Positions 20,269 through 27,501 of a stretch of DNA of 64,000 nucleotides are shown piece after piece. A program made the position numbers and the translations under genes. The stretch covers positions 1 through 64,000 of IMG/VR virus record IMGVR_UViG_3300023174_000141; one strand, written 5' to 3'. The notes beneath the pieces were generated by a model, which had not been told where the DNA came from, did no database searches, and saw only the letters and a program-made list of their open reading frames with translations. Positions within the stretch are counted from its first letter, which is position 1; every line of letters begins with the position of its first letter. Source of the stretch: a virus.

Positions 20269-21363
20269 ATGAACATCCAGGACCTGCCGCTCCCCCTACG
20301 CCTCCGCAACGCCCTCACCAAGGCGGGCTTCAAGACGGACGACGACCTTCGCGACTGGGTCGTCGAGGCCGACCAGACGAAGAACTTCACCGTCATGGGC
20401 GTCGGCGCCACCGGCGTCCGGCAGATCCTCGACTGGGCCGCCGGCGAGAAGACCGCGACGGCGGCCATCGAGCCGGCGGTCATCGAGCCGCGCACCTTCG
20501 GCGAGCTCGCCGACGGCTACGGCACGCTGGAAGAGGCGGTCGCCAAGTCCACCAAGCGCCACGAGGGCGCAACGACGGGGTCGCAGCGCCACGAAGTCGC
20601 CAAGATGGTCGACACGGCCATGCGCGGCGGCCTCGAGCAGCTCGACAGCCGTCGCTCGGACGAGGAAGCGACGCGGATCCACCGTCGTCAGTTTGACGCG
20701 GCCCTCGAGAAGGAGGTTTCGCGCGGCTTGGCGCTGGCGGGAACGGGCAGTTTCGGCGACATGGCCGCGATGTTCCATGCGACGGGCGGTTCGGTCGACG
20801 TCAGGTCGGGCAAGAACGCGCGGAAACTGCTGGCGCTTGACCTCGAGGCCGATATCCAAGCACGGATCGCCTCACTTATACCCACTATCAAGGCGCTCCC
20901 GCATGTCAAGGAGCTGGGCGTCGAAGTTTCGGCGGAAACGGTGGGTCGAATGGCGCTGATCCGGGGTCTCGACGCGCTGGATCGCGCTCACGGCGGCGGA
21001 AACGGCGCGAAAAAGGGCGAAAACCGCGCAGATCCGGCCGAAAATCGCGAAGATCCGCCCGTGATCGCGCCGCCGGAGGACGCGGACGTGCTCGACACGC
21101 CCGAGGGCTGGACGAAAGTGGGCCCGAACGAGTCGATTCCCATCCCCGAGGCGGTTCTCCACGACTACTACACGCAGAACGGGTGGAATCGGTACTGGGG
21201 ACGCGTCGACGACCAGGTGATCTACTTCTACTGGAGCCCCGAGAAGCGCCTCCAGGACCTCAAGCCCTTCCCCGGGACCGACAAGACGGGCCGGCGCATG
21301 GCGGAGCAGCAGACGCCGTGGGGTCCGGGGCACGTCGTCCCCACGAAGTGGACCAACAGCTAG
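20269..21363 (+). CDS. Protein with N-terminal RNA polymerase alpha-CTD-like domain
   Basis: 364 residues; ATG 20269 has GAGGA 5-6 nt upstream, and the upstream in-frame GTG falls inside the promoter. Residues about 3-58 follow the alpha-CTD helix-hairpin-helix pattern: IQDLPLPLRLRNALTKAGF, T-DDLRDWV, KNFTVMGVGATGVRQILDW. In RNA polymerase alpha this domain binds UP-element DNA and activators; HhH domains of this type also occur in phage and host DNA-binding proteins. The middle (about 75-245) is helical. A Glu/Asn/Pro linker follows at 245-275. The last 80 residues contain a Trp/Tyr-rich strand domain (HDYYTQNGWNRYWGRVDDQV). It is flanked by shared operator elements and the origin-like region. 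Host transcription takeover or replication initiation are both possible. Confidence 0.6.
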   Translation: MNIQDLPLPLRLRNALTKAGFKTDDDLRDWVVEADQTKNFTVMGVGATGVRQILDWAAGEKTATAAIEPAVIEPRTFGELADGYGTLEEAVAKSTKRHEGATTGSQRHEVAKMVDTAMRGGLEQLDSRRSDEEATRIHRRQFDAALEKEVSRGLALAGTGSFGDMAAMFHATGGSVDVRSGKNARKLLALDLEADIQARIASLIPTIKALPHVKELGVEVSAETVGRMALIRGLDALDRAHGGGNGAKKGENRADPAENREDPPVIAPPEDADVLDTPEGWTKVGPNESIPIPEAVLHDYYTQNGWNRYWGRVDDQVIYFYWSPEKRLQDLKPFPGTDKTGRRMAEQQTPWGPGHVVPTKWTNS

Positions 21364-21372
21364 ACGAAGAAA

Positions 21373-21402
21373 GCCCCGGAGAACCTTTCGGCGCTCCGGG
21401 GC
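21373..21402 (-). terminator. Terminator between convergent genes
   Basis: GCCCCGGAG (21373-21381) pairs with CTCCGGGGC (21394-21402), 9 bp. On the minus strand it is followed by TTTCTTCGTC, so it ends the minus gene at 21420; on the plus strand it lies just after the stop of the alpha-CTD-like gene. Confidence 0.8.
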
Positions 21403-21419
21403 CCCGGCCTGTCAGATGA

Positions 21420-21923
21420 TCAGTCGGCCTTGGCGAGCTGAAGGTAGATGCGGAACGGGGCCACGTTCGCCGCCGTCGCCTTGAGCACCGTGATGGTGAG
21501 GCTCTCGGGGTCGGTCGCGAACGGGTTGATGGTCTCCGCCGCAGGGTCGTGCGTCGCGATGGCGCGGGGGGTCTTGTCGGTGTTCACCGCAGCCGCGGTC
21601 GGCTGGATGGCCGTCGCGCCGGCGCTGGGGGCCGACTTGCCGACCGTGATGGTGACGTTGCCCGCCGTCGTCGCCGTGGGGACGATGATCGTGTCGGGGA
21701 GCACGCGCACCTTGTAGGGAAGCGTGATCGTGTGGACGGTGCTCGCCACGCTCGCGTTGTCGGGGATGCTCAGCACGAAGCTGACGTCCGCCGACGCGTT
21801 GCTGGCGTCGAGCGCCGAGTTGGTGCCGACGACGAGCGACTGCACCGACTGACCGGTGAAGTGCTGAGGGATGACCTCGCCGTAGCGAATGAACTTCCGA
21901 GTGATCCAGCCGTATGCCGCCAT
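21420..21923 (-). CDS. Putative virion decoration-type protein (167 aa)
   Basis: ATG 21923 follows a strong AGGAGGTAGGTC. The protein is Thr/Ala/Val-rich and beta-stranded throughout (for example SADVSFVLSIPDNASVASTV and TAGNVTITVGKSAP), without Cys, signal peptide or coiled coil, which is the usual look of capsid decoration or tail-associated proteins. It stands alone on the minus strand among plus-strand genes, with its own terminator, which suggests expression at high level. The assignment is by composition and context only. Confidence 0.5.
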   Translation of the reverse strand: MAAYGWITRKFIRYGEVIPQHFTGQSVQSLVVGTNSALDASNASADVSFVLSIPDNASVASTVHTITLPYKVRVLPDTIIVPTATTAGNVTITVGKSAPSAGATAIQPTAAAVNTDKTPRAIATHDPAAETINPFATDPESLTITVLKATAANVAPFRIYLQLAKAD

Positions 21924-21946
21924 GACCTACCTCCTAGTGTCCGACC

Positions 21947-21984
21947 CGAGCGGTATTGCTCGTGGCTCATGGCAGTGGTACTCT
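21947..21984. promoter_or_regulatory. Divergent control region
   Basis: CGAGC-GGTATT-GCTCG (21947-21962) is an inverted repeat between divergent genes. Plus strand: TG-G-TACTCT (21976-21984) is an extended -10 giving a 12-nt leader to ATG 22003. Minus strand: GCAATACC, within the inverted repeat, may be the -10 for the gene starting at 21923 (leader about 22 nt). Confidence 0.45.
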
Positions 21985-22002
21985 ACCGCAAACGGAGTCC
22001 CC

Positions 22003-22395
22003 ATGCACGGCAGCATCCTCGTTCTCGCCAAGAAGAAGGCCGCCGGGCCGGGTGGCTACTTCGACCCGATGGAGGGCGCCGCGCCGATGGCGATGGGTCC
22101 CATGGTCTTCCAGGTCTCCGAGGAGTCCGAGACCGAGGAGCCCGAGGAGAAGGGCGAGTACGACGTGAAGACCGCCGACAAGGCGAAGGGCTCCCCGTCG
22201 ATGGACCTGAAGTCCATCATCGCCGACCTCAAGGCCACCGCGATGAAGCTCGACCAGATCGCCATGGGCGGTGAGCTCGGCGCCGAGGACGAGCCCTCCG
22301 AGGAGGAGCCGATGGCCGAGGAGGCCCAGGCCCCGGCCCCCAAGGCGAAGAAGTCCGTCCCCGCCTTCCTCAAGAAGACGGAGATGAAGTACTGA
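22003..22395 (+). CDS. Acidic hypothetical protein (130 aa)
   Basis: ATG 22003 with GGAG 6 nt upstream. Met/Gly/Pro-rich start, acidic centre (SEESETEEPEEKGEYD), a short helix (MDLKSIIADLKATAMKLDQI) and a basic end (KAKKSVPAFLKKTEMKY). The charge layout is like that of small head-assembly or scaffold proteins. Its stop overlaps the transglycosylase start (TGATG). Function unknown. Confidence 0.6.
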   Translation: MHGSILVLAKKKAAGPGGYFDPMEGAAPMAMGPMVFQVSEESETEEPEEKGEYDVKTADKAKGSPSMDLKSIIADLKATAMKLDQIAMGGELGAEDEPSEEEPMAEEAQAPAPKAKKSVPAFLKKTEMKY

Positions 22396-23147
22396 TGGGT
22401 GCGACCGACCCCGAGGTGGCGAAGCGCAACGCGCAGGCGGAGGAGAGGATCAAGAACCTCACCCTGCCGGCGTTGCGGCCGGAGAGCACCAAGGCGCTCG
22501 ACGACAACCTCAAGCGCACCGAGGGTCGGTACGACCTCATCAAGACGGTGGCGACCCGCCACGGCGTCGACCCCGACGAGCTCTACGCGAAGTACGTCAT
22601 CGAGACGCGTGGCGAGGCGGACCCGGAGAACCCCAAGGTGTCGGGCGCTGGAGCCGCCGGCCCGTTCCAGCTCATGCCGAACACGCGCAAGGCGTTCGAG
22701 CAGGCGGACATCACCGACCCGTTCGAGCGCGATGCGGACGCCGCGGCGCGGCTCATGGCCGACATCCAGCAGCGCAACGACCTCTCGCCCGACGCGCTGT
22801 CTGTCGCCTACAACCTGGGAGAGGGGAGCCTGCGCAAGTACGGCGGCGACGCGACGTCCAGCCTGCCCGGCGAGACGACGAACTACCTCGCGTACTCGCG
22901 CTACCTTCGACCGCAGCTCCGCAAGCAGACCATGGACACGGAGCTCGCGCAGGCGGCCTCGACGGTCCAGGCACCGAAGTACCGGGAAACCGGCTTCCTC
23001 GAGGACGCAGGTCGCATTCTCGCGCGCACGGTGGGTTACAAGTCCAGCGAGACCGACGACGCCATCGCAGACTACGACCGCAAGGTCGCCGCGGCCAAGG
23101 CCGCCAAGCAGGCCGAGCTCGACCAGCGCTACAAGGAGACCCGATGA
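22395..23147 (+). CDS. Lytic transglycosylase (SLT-type) virion or lysis protein
   Basis: 250 residues with the soluble lytic transglycosylase core: YVIETRGEADP near residues 67-77, with the catalytic Glu in ET, then GAAGPFQLMPNTRKAF (about 90-105), LSVAYNLGEGSLRKYG (about 135-150) and ETTNYLAYSRYL. The enzyme cleaves the MurNAc-GlcNAc bond of peptidoglycan with 1,6-anhydro formation. There is no signal peptide, so it acts either from the virion during DNA entry or through a holin. A helical, Lys/Ala-rich tail follows the domain. Its place by minor structural genes rather than by the endolysin argues for a virion-borne, entry role. Confidence 0.8.
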   Translation: MGATDPEVAKRNAQAEERIKNLTLPALRPESTKALDDNLKRTEGRYDLIKTVATRHGVDPDELYAKYVIETRGEADPENPKVSGAGAAGPFQLMPNTRKAFEQADITDPFERDADAAARLMADIQQRNDLSPDALSVAYNLGEGSLRKYGGDATSSLPGETTNYLAYSRYLRPQLRKQTMDTELAQAASTVQAPKYRETGFLEDAGRILARTVGYKSSETDDAIADYDRKVAAAKAAKQAELDQRYKETR

Positions 23148-23317
23148 TGTACCGCAGCGGCTACTACAGCCACCTCGACGCCATGAAGAAGAAGGCGATG
23201 CAGGACGACGCTGAGGCCAAGGGGGAGAAGCTCCCTCCGGGCTTCAAGGTCTTCGATCCTTCGAAGCTCACGCCGAAGCCGGTGGTCAAGGTCGCCGTGA
23301 AGATCGGCAAGCAGTAG
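23144..23317 (+). CDS. Small basic protein (57 aa)
   Basis: ATG 23144 (a second ATG follows) overlaps the previous stop. Tyr-rich start (MMYRSGYYSHLDAMKKKAMQ), a charged middle and a Pro/Val/Lys tail (KLTPKPVVKVAVKIGKQ). Coupled to the transglycosylase and followed at once by terminator hairpins, so it is a real last gene. Function unknown. Confidence 0.6.
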   Translation: MMYRSGYYSHLDAMKKKAMQDDAEAKGEKLPPGFKVFDPSKLTPKPVVKVAVKIGKQ

Positions 23318-23340
23318 GGCAGGACTTGAGCACCTGACCA

Positions 23341-23432
23341 GACCGCGGAGACGCGGTCGGCGCCCCGGAAGTCACGACTCCGGGGCGTTTCACGTCAAAG
23401 GAAACTGCCGGGAGAGTCACCCCTCCCGGCAG
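23341..23432. terminator. Triple-hairpin bidirectional terminator
   Basis: Three successive perfect stems: GACCGCG-gaga-CGCGGTC (23341-23358), CGCCCCGGA-N9-TCCGGGGCG followed by TTT (23361-23390), and CTGCCGGGAG-N8-CTCCCGGCAG (23405-23432). They lie between convergent genes ending at 23317 (+) and 23563 (-). The remaining 130 bp to 23562 hold no gene or tRNA that I can see. Confidence 0.75.
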
Positions 23433-23562
23433 CCACCACACCAGCACTGAGAACAGAGGACACGCCGCGGTTGAACGCTTGCCGACCCGTTGACTCTACA
23501 AGCGCACGACCCCGACATGGGTGGTGTATCGCCAGACCGCTACTTGGTCAAGGCGAATCCGT

Positions 23563-24423
23563 CTACTTGTAGAACTTCGACTCGTCGGCCTGGGCGGCCC
23601 GGCGCATCGAGTCCATGATGTCCTTGTAGGAGCGGTTGTCGGTCTGCGCGGTCGACGCCGCACGGCTCGGCCCCATGTTCATGAGGTTCATCGCCTCGGG
23701 GACGGGCTCGGGCTCCGGGGGAGGAGGCGCGCCGTAGGCCGCGCGCACCATCTTCACCGCCGTCTCGGGGTCGGTGCCGAAGGTGACCAGGGCGCAGAAG
23801 TTGCCGAACGCTTCGTCGTGCTCGTAGACGTCCGACGCCTCGCTCTTCAGCCAGTCCTCCACCTCGGTGACCGCGGCCTCGATCTGCTGCTCTTCGGCCT
23901 GCTTCGCCTGGTACTCGAACGCCTCGAGCCGCTGACGCAGCTCGTCGCGCTCGCGCTCCGCGGTGCCGTACTTGCCGGTCCACTCATCCGCCGCCTTGCG
24001 GACGGACTGGTCGTACTCGTCACGAAGCGTCTGAAGCGCCGCGTCGTGCGCGGCCTTCAGTCGCTCGATCTCCGCCTGCTTCTCCGCCATCGGGTCGGCG
24101 TCGCCGGTGAGCCAGCGCTGGATGCGCTGCTCCTCTTCGCGAAGCTTCGACTCGCGACGGTCGAGCTCGCGCCGACGCTGCGCCGTCTCCTGGTACGACT
24201 TCGTGTAGCCGCGCTCGAAGTTGCGGTACTTCTGCTCGAACCCACGCGTGATGGTGTTGCGCATGGGCTCGTCGACGCGGTTGAACCAGTCGGCCTTCGT
24301 GAGTGAGTCGAGCTCACCGTTCCAGTCGAACAGACTCGGGGGAGCCTCCTCGGCTGGCTCGGACGAAGGCTGGACCTCGGTCTCCTGCGTCTCTGCCTGG
24401 ACGTTCTCGCTCTCTTCTGCCAC
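23563..24423 (-). CDS. Putative capsid scaffolding protein
   Basis: 286 residues from GTG 24423 with AAGGAGG 7 nt upstream. Acidic N-terminus (ESENVQAETQETEVQPSSEP), a long coiled coil from about 75 to 190 (for example QRRRELDRRESKLREEEQRI), an acidic helical domain and a C-terminal short helix with basic/aromatic end (RRAAQADESKFYK). Length, acidity, coiled coil and basic C-terminal helix are those of tailed-phage scaffold proteins, which fold the capsid shell and are later lost. It is the most distal gene of the portal/terminase operon. The capsid gene itself is on the other strand 6 kb away. Confidence 0.6.
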   Translation of the reverse strand: MAEESENVQAETQETEVQPSSEPAEEAPPSLFDWNGELDSLTKADWFNRVDEPMRNTITRGFEQKYRNFERGYTKSYQETAQRRRELDRRESKLREEEQRIQRWLTGDADPMAEKQAEIERLKAAHDAALQTLRDEYDQSVRKAADEWTGKYGTAERERDELRQRLEAFEYQAKQAEEQQIEAAVTEVEDWLKSEASDVYEHDEAFGNFCALVTFGTDPETAVKMVRAAYGAPPPPEPEPVPEAMNLMNMGPSRAASTAQTDNRSYKDIMDSMRRAAQADESKFYK

Positions 24424-24441
24424 GTTGGCCTCCTTGGTGGT

Positions 24442-24957
24442 CTACTTCGTGCCGCCCGCGGGGGTCGGCTCCATCGGCGGAGGCCCGGCCGGAGGAGCGG
24501 ACATGCTCCCCTCGGACATGGACTTCCGCATCTTCATGTCCTCGCCGGCGCCGATGTTCTTCTCGACCTGCATGCGGAGGTTCATGTCGGTAGCGAGCAT
24601 CTGCCCGATCTGCTCGGGGCTCATGTCGGCGAACTTCGGCATCGCCATCGCGGCGTCAAGGAGCTGCTGCGCCTTGTCCATCGAGACGTCGAGCATGTCG
24701 GCGATGACCGCCGCACCGCCGCCGGCAGCCGGCTCGGTCCCGCCGGTGGAGGGCGTCGCGCCGCTCTCGCCCATCATCGGGCCGCCAGCCTTCTGCTCGC
24801 CAGGTGCGCCCGCGCCAGCAGGCCCCATCTCGCTCATGCCGGCCTCGTCCATGATCGCCTGGATCTCGTCGAAGACGGGCTTGGCGTCGCGGCGGGGGAT
24901 GAACTTGCCGTCGGGCGTGGGAGCGGCCATACCGCCCTGCTTCATGTTCTCGGCCAT
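24442..24957 (-). CDS. Met/Gly/Pro-rich hypothetical protein (171 aa)
   Basis: ATG 24957 after TTAGGAGG. The first 85 residues are low-complexity Gly/Ala/Pro/Met; residues about 88-140 are helical (DMLDVSMDKAQQLLDAAMAM, then SPEQIGQMLATDMNLRMQVE); the end is Pro-rich. It lies between the scaffold-like gene and small head genes. A head-assembly accessory role is likely from context only. Confidence 0.6.
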   Translation of the reverse strand: MAENMKQGGMAAPTPDGKFIPRRDAKPVFDEIQAIMDEAGMSEMGPAGAGAPGEQKAGGPMMGESGATPSTGGTEPAAGGGAAVIADMLDVSMDKAQQLLDAAMAMPKFADMSPEQIGQMLATDMNLRMQVEKNIGAGEDMKMRKSMSEGSMSAPPAGPPPMEPTPAGGTK

Positions 24958-25018
24958 GCGGACCTCCTAACGTGGTTGAGTGAAACCGGAAGGGTAGAGA
25001 GAGGACTGCGCCGGTTCG

Positions 25019-25258
25019 CTAGTCTTCCTGAGTCGGCTGCGCATCCTCGAAGCCCGGCGACGCCGGCACCATCTCGAACGCGATGCGGTAGTCCCCGCCC
25101 GCCATGAGCATGTACTTGTTCGGCACTCGGCGCCGCTCACCGGTTGCCCGGTTCTCGAGGACGATCATGTCGTAGCCGGGCATCTCGCCGACGTGGCGGA
25201 TGGAGCGGCTGTGCTTGCGCGCCGCGTACTGAGCGGCCTTTATGTCGATGGGCTTCAT
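25019..25258 (-). CDS. Small head-region protein (79 aa)
   Basis: ATG 25258 overlaps the stop of the zinc-ribbon gene (ATGA). Basic N-terminus (KAAQYAARKHSRSIRHVG) and a strand region with VLENRATGERRRVPNKYMLM. An 'ENRATGERRRVPN' turn suggests a small all-beta fold. Acidic tail. Function unknown. Confidence 0.6.
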   Translation of the reverse strand: MKPIDIKAAQYAARKHSRSIRHVGEMPGYDMIVLENRATGERRRVPNKYMLMAGGDYRIAFEMVPASPGFEDAQPTQED

Positions 25259-25734
25259 GCGGTGGCTCCAGCCTTCTGCGGCTTCGGGGGAGGCAGGTTC
25301 TTGCTTTCGGCCACGCGGTGGGCCTCGGCCTTCTTCGCGCTCGCCTCGGCGCGCAGCTCGTCGGTCGCCTTGCCGGCGATGCCCATCTTGCTGTGGCGCT
25401 CGTGGCGGGCGTGGCGCATGGCGTCCAGCCGCGTCTGCTTCTGAGTCTTGCTCTCACTCTCGAGCTCGATGCGGTGGCCCGGGAAGCGCTTCTCGATGAC
25501 GCCCTTCATCCGGTCGAAGTCCTCCTTCGTCTCGGCCTTCCCGAGCACGCCCATGTCGATGGGCGTGAAGCTTCCATGGCCCTGACCGTGGACCGCGGGC
25601 GCGAGGCCGTGGCTCCAGTCGACGCGCCGAAGCGCGCCGCAGTCGGGGCAGGCGGGGAACCCCTCCGACATGCGGTAGTAGACGTTCTCGGTGGTGACCT
25701 CGCAGACTGGGCACCTCAGATCTTGCAGCGGCAT
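25255..25734 (-). CDS. Zinc-ribbon protein of the portal operon (159 aa)
   Basis: The N-terminal 40 residues form a FmdB-like zinc ribbon: CPVC at 8-11 and CPDC at about 29-32. A linker with HGQGHGSFTPIDMG follows, then a helical, Lys/Arg-rich second half (RLDAMRHARHERHSKMGIAG) and a Pro/Lys tail. Similar ribbon-plus-helix proteins stand next to portal genes in other phages with no assigned role. ATG 25734 lies just after the portal stop. It may assist capsid or portal assembly. Confidence 0.7.
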   Translation of the reverse strand: MPLQDLRCPVCEVTTENVYYRMSEGFPACPDCGALRRVDWSHGLAPAVHGQGHGSFTPIDMGVLGKAETKEDFDRMKGVIEKRFPGHRIELESESKTQKQTRLDAMRHARHERHSKMGIAGKATDELRAEASAKKAEAHRVAESKNLPPPKPQKAGATA

Positions 25735-25749
25735 GGTGGTCTCTCCTGG

Positions 25750-27501
25750 CTAGGCGACAGGCACGGGAGTCGGGCCCTGCGAGGCCATCGTGGCCGAAGC
25801 GGGGGCCTGCGTCGCGGCCTCGGTGGTCTGGTTGGCTGGAAGCTCCGGCGGCACCGGGGCGCCCTGGAGCATCGCAGCAAGCTCGGGAGGAATGGCGCCC
25901 GGAGGAGGACCACCGGGGGCCCCGCCCTGCGCGGCCTCCATCTGGGCCTGCATCATCATGGCGGCCTGCTGCTCCTGCGCCTCGAGCTCCTCCTTGGGGA
26001 CGAGGAGGTTCGTAGAGAGCCCGACGCTCTCGACGAGCTCCTCGATGAGGCGGCGCTTGTTGATGTTCGGGTCCTGCATGAGCATCGGGAAGAGCTTGAG
26101 CAGGGTCTCGGACATGACGGACGGGTTCTGCCGGATGGGGTTGTAGGACACCATCTGGAAGTTGCAGTCGACCTCGCGGATGTCGGCGAGCCCGACCTCC
26201 TGCCAGCCGTCGTACCCGCTCACCTTCACGAGCTTCTCTTCCTTCATGTACTTCTTGCTGAGGAAGAAGCACTTCTCGGCGACGTCCTCGAGGGCCGTGT
26301 TGATGTGGCCTTCGCGCGTCGCCAGACGGGTGCGCATCTGCGCGTCGATGATCGCCATCTCCGTCGCGGTGCGGGCGCCAGCCACCTGACCGCGGGCCGC
26401 CTCGGCGAGGGCCGAGATGAAGGCCGCGTCGCCTTCCTGGCGAGCGATGAAGTTCTCGACGCCGACCGGGACCTGCGGCATCGGCATCTCGTAGAACAGC
26501 GTCCCGAGCGAGCGGATGCCCTCGGCGTTCGTCGGGCTGACCGGGACGAAGCTGCCGGTGCTGGCCTCAACCGCCTTGTTGAGATCCTCCTCGGTGATGA
26601 GCTCGCTGTTGAACAGGATGCGCGGGATCATCAGGTAGACGATCTGCTTCATGTGCGTGAGCAGGTCGTTGATGGTCTCCTGCTGGTTCAGAACGAGCTG
26701 GACCTCGGAGAGACCGAGGCAGTCCACAGCGCTCTGGTTGAGGCTGAACATCGAGTAGGGGATGTACTCGAGGTCCTGCTGGAACACGACGGCGTCGGCC
26801 TGGCGGATGTAGTGGACGACCTTGTTCGTCTCGCGGTCGTAGTACTCCCACACCGTCACCCACTCGAAGGCGTCGCGCAGGCTGGCCGCGTCGTTGCTCT
26901 TGTAGGTGTCGCTGATCCACTTCGGGTAGCGGTCAGGGGTGACGTCGCCGAGCTTCGGGCTCTTGTAGGCCCCGCTCTTCACCCGGCGCTGAAACTCGGT
27001 CCACGGGATGACCGCGGCCTCGAGCCAGTAGCGGATGTCGTCGACGTCGCGCACCGTCTGGTCGAAGAACACCGCACCCGGCTCCAGCACCCGCACGATG
27101 GGGCGGTCGGCCGCGACGTCCCAGCCCACCTTGAACACGCCGCGCTTGCAGAGCACCGCGTCGATGAGCGCGGTCGCCGCGCGCCGGCGCATGTTGTTAG
27201 CGTCGAAGACGTACTCCATCAGGCCGTTCACCAGGGGCAGCGCGTCCTGGCTCTCGCGGTTGCGGGGGTTCGCCGCGACCTTCGGGTTCGGCCCGAGGAG
27301 CGCGCTCACCGCCGTGTCGGCGATGGCGTAGATCATGTTCTTCGAGCAGAGGAACGACGGGATGGCGCCGTCCGCCATGTTCACGTCGTTGCGCGAGGTG
27401 TAGAACTCGCCGCGGTAGTACCGACGCGCCTTGTCGAAGTTCTTCTTCTCGGAGCGCTCGTAGTGGCGCTTGTGGCGGTCGATCAGGTTGGCGAGGTTCA
27501 T
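25750..27501 (-). CDS. Portal protein
   Basis: 583 residues. ATG 27501 overlaps the terminase stop (ATGA) and has GGGAG upstream; the GTG at 27507 lacks a ribosome site. Typical portal text is seen: an N-terminal helical wing (NLIDRHKRHYERSEKKNFDK), FLCSKNMIYAIADTAVSALL, EPGAVFFDQTVRD, a hydrophobic YIPYSMFSLNQSAVDCLGLS and LNQQETINDLLTHMKQ stem helices, PRILFN, and a crown region with AGARTATEMAIIDAQMRTRL. The tail is Pro/Ala/Gln-rich. The dodecameric portal forms the DNA channel at one capsid vertex and docks the terminase. Order TerL-portal is standard; the strand opposite to the capsid gene is not. Confidence 0.85.
   Translation of the reverse strand: MNLANLIDRHKRHYERSEKKNFDKARRYYRGEFYTSRNDVNMADGAIPSFLCSKNMIYAIADTAVSALLGPNPKVAANPRNRESQDALPLVNGLMEYVFDANNMRRRAATALIDAVLCKRGVFKVGWDVAADRPIVRVLEPGAVFFDQTVRDVDDIRYWLEAAVIPWTEFQRRVKSGAYKSPKLGDVTPDRYPKWISDTYKSNDAASLRDAFEWVTVWEYYDRETNKVVHYIRQADAVVFQQDLEYIPYSMFSLNQSAVDCLGLSEVQLVLNQQETINDLLTHMKQIVYLMIPRILFNSELITEEDLNKAVEASTGSFVPVSPTNAEGIRSLGTLFYEMPMPQVPVGVENFIARQEGDAAFISALAEAARGQVAGARTATEMAIIDAQMRTRLATREGHINTALEDVAEKCFFLSKKYMKEEKLVKVSGYDGWQEVGLADIREVDCNFQMVSYNPIRQNPSVMSETLLKLFPMLMQDPNINKRRLIEELVESVGLSTNLLVPKEELEAQEQQAAMMMQAQMEAAQGGAPGGPPPGAIPPELAAMLQGAPVPPELPANQTTEAATQAPASATMASQGPTPVPVA

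Noticed and set aside
23433-23562. tRNA-like sequence in the convergent gap
   Set aside because: Segments resembling GTTCAA and an acceptor stem do not form a T-arm or a cloverleaf on either strand.
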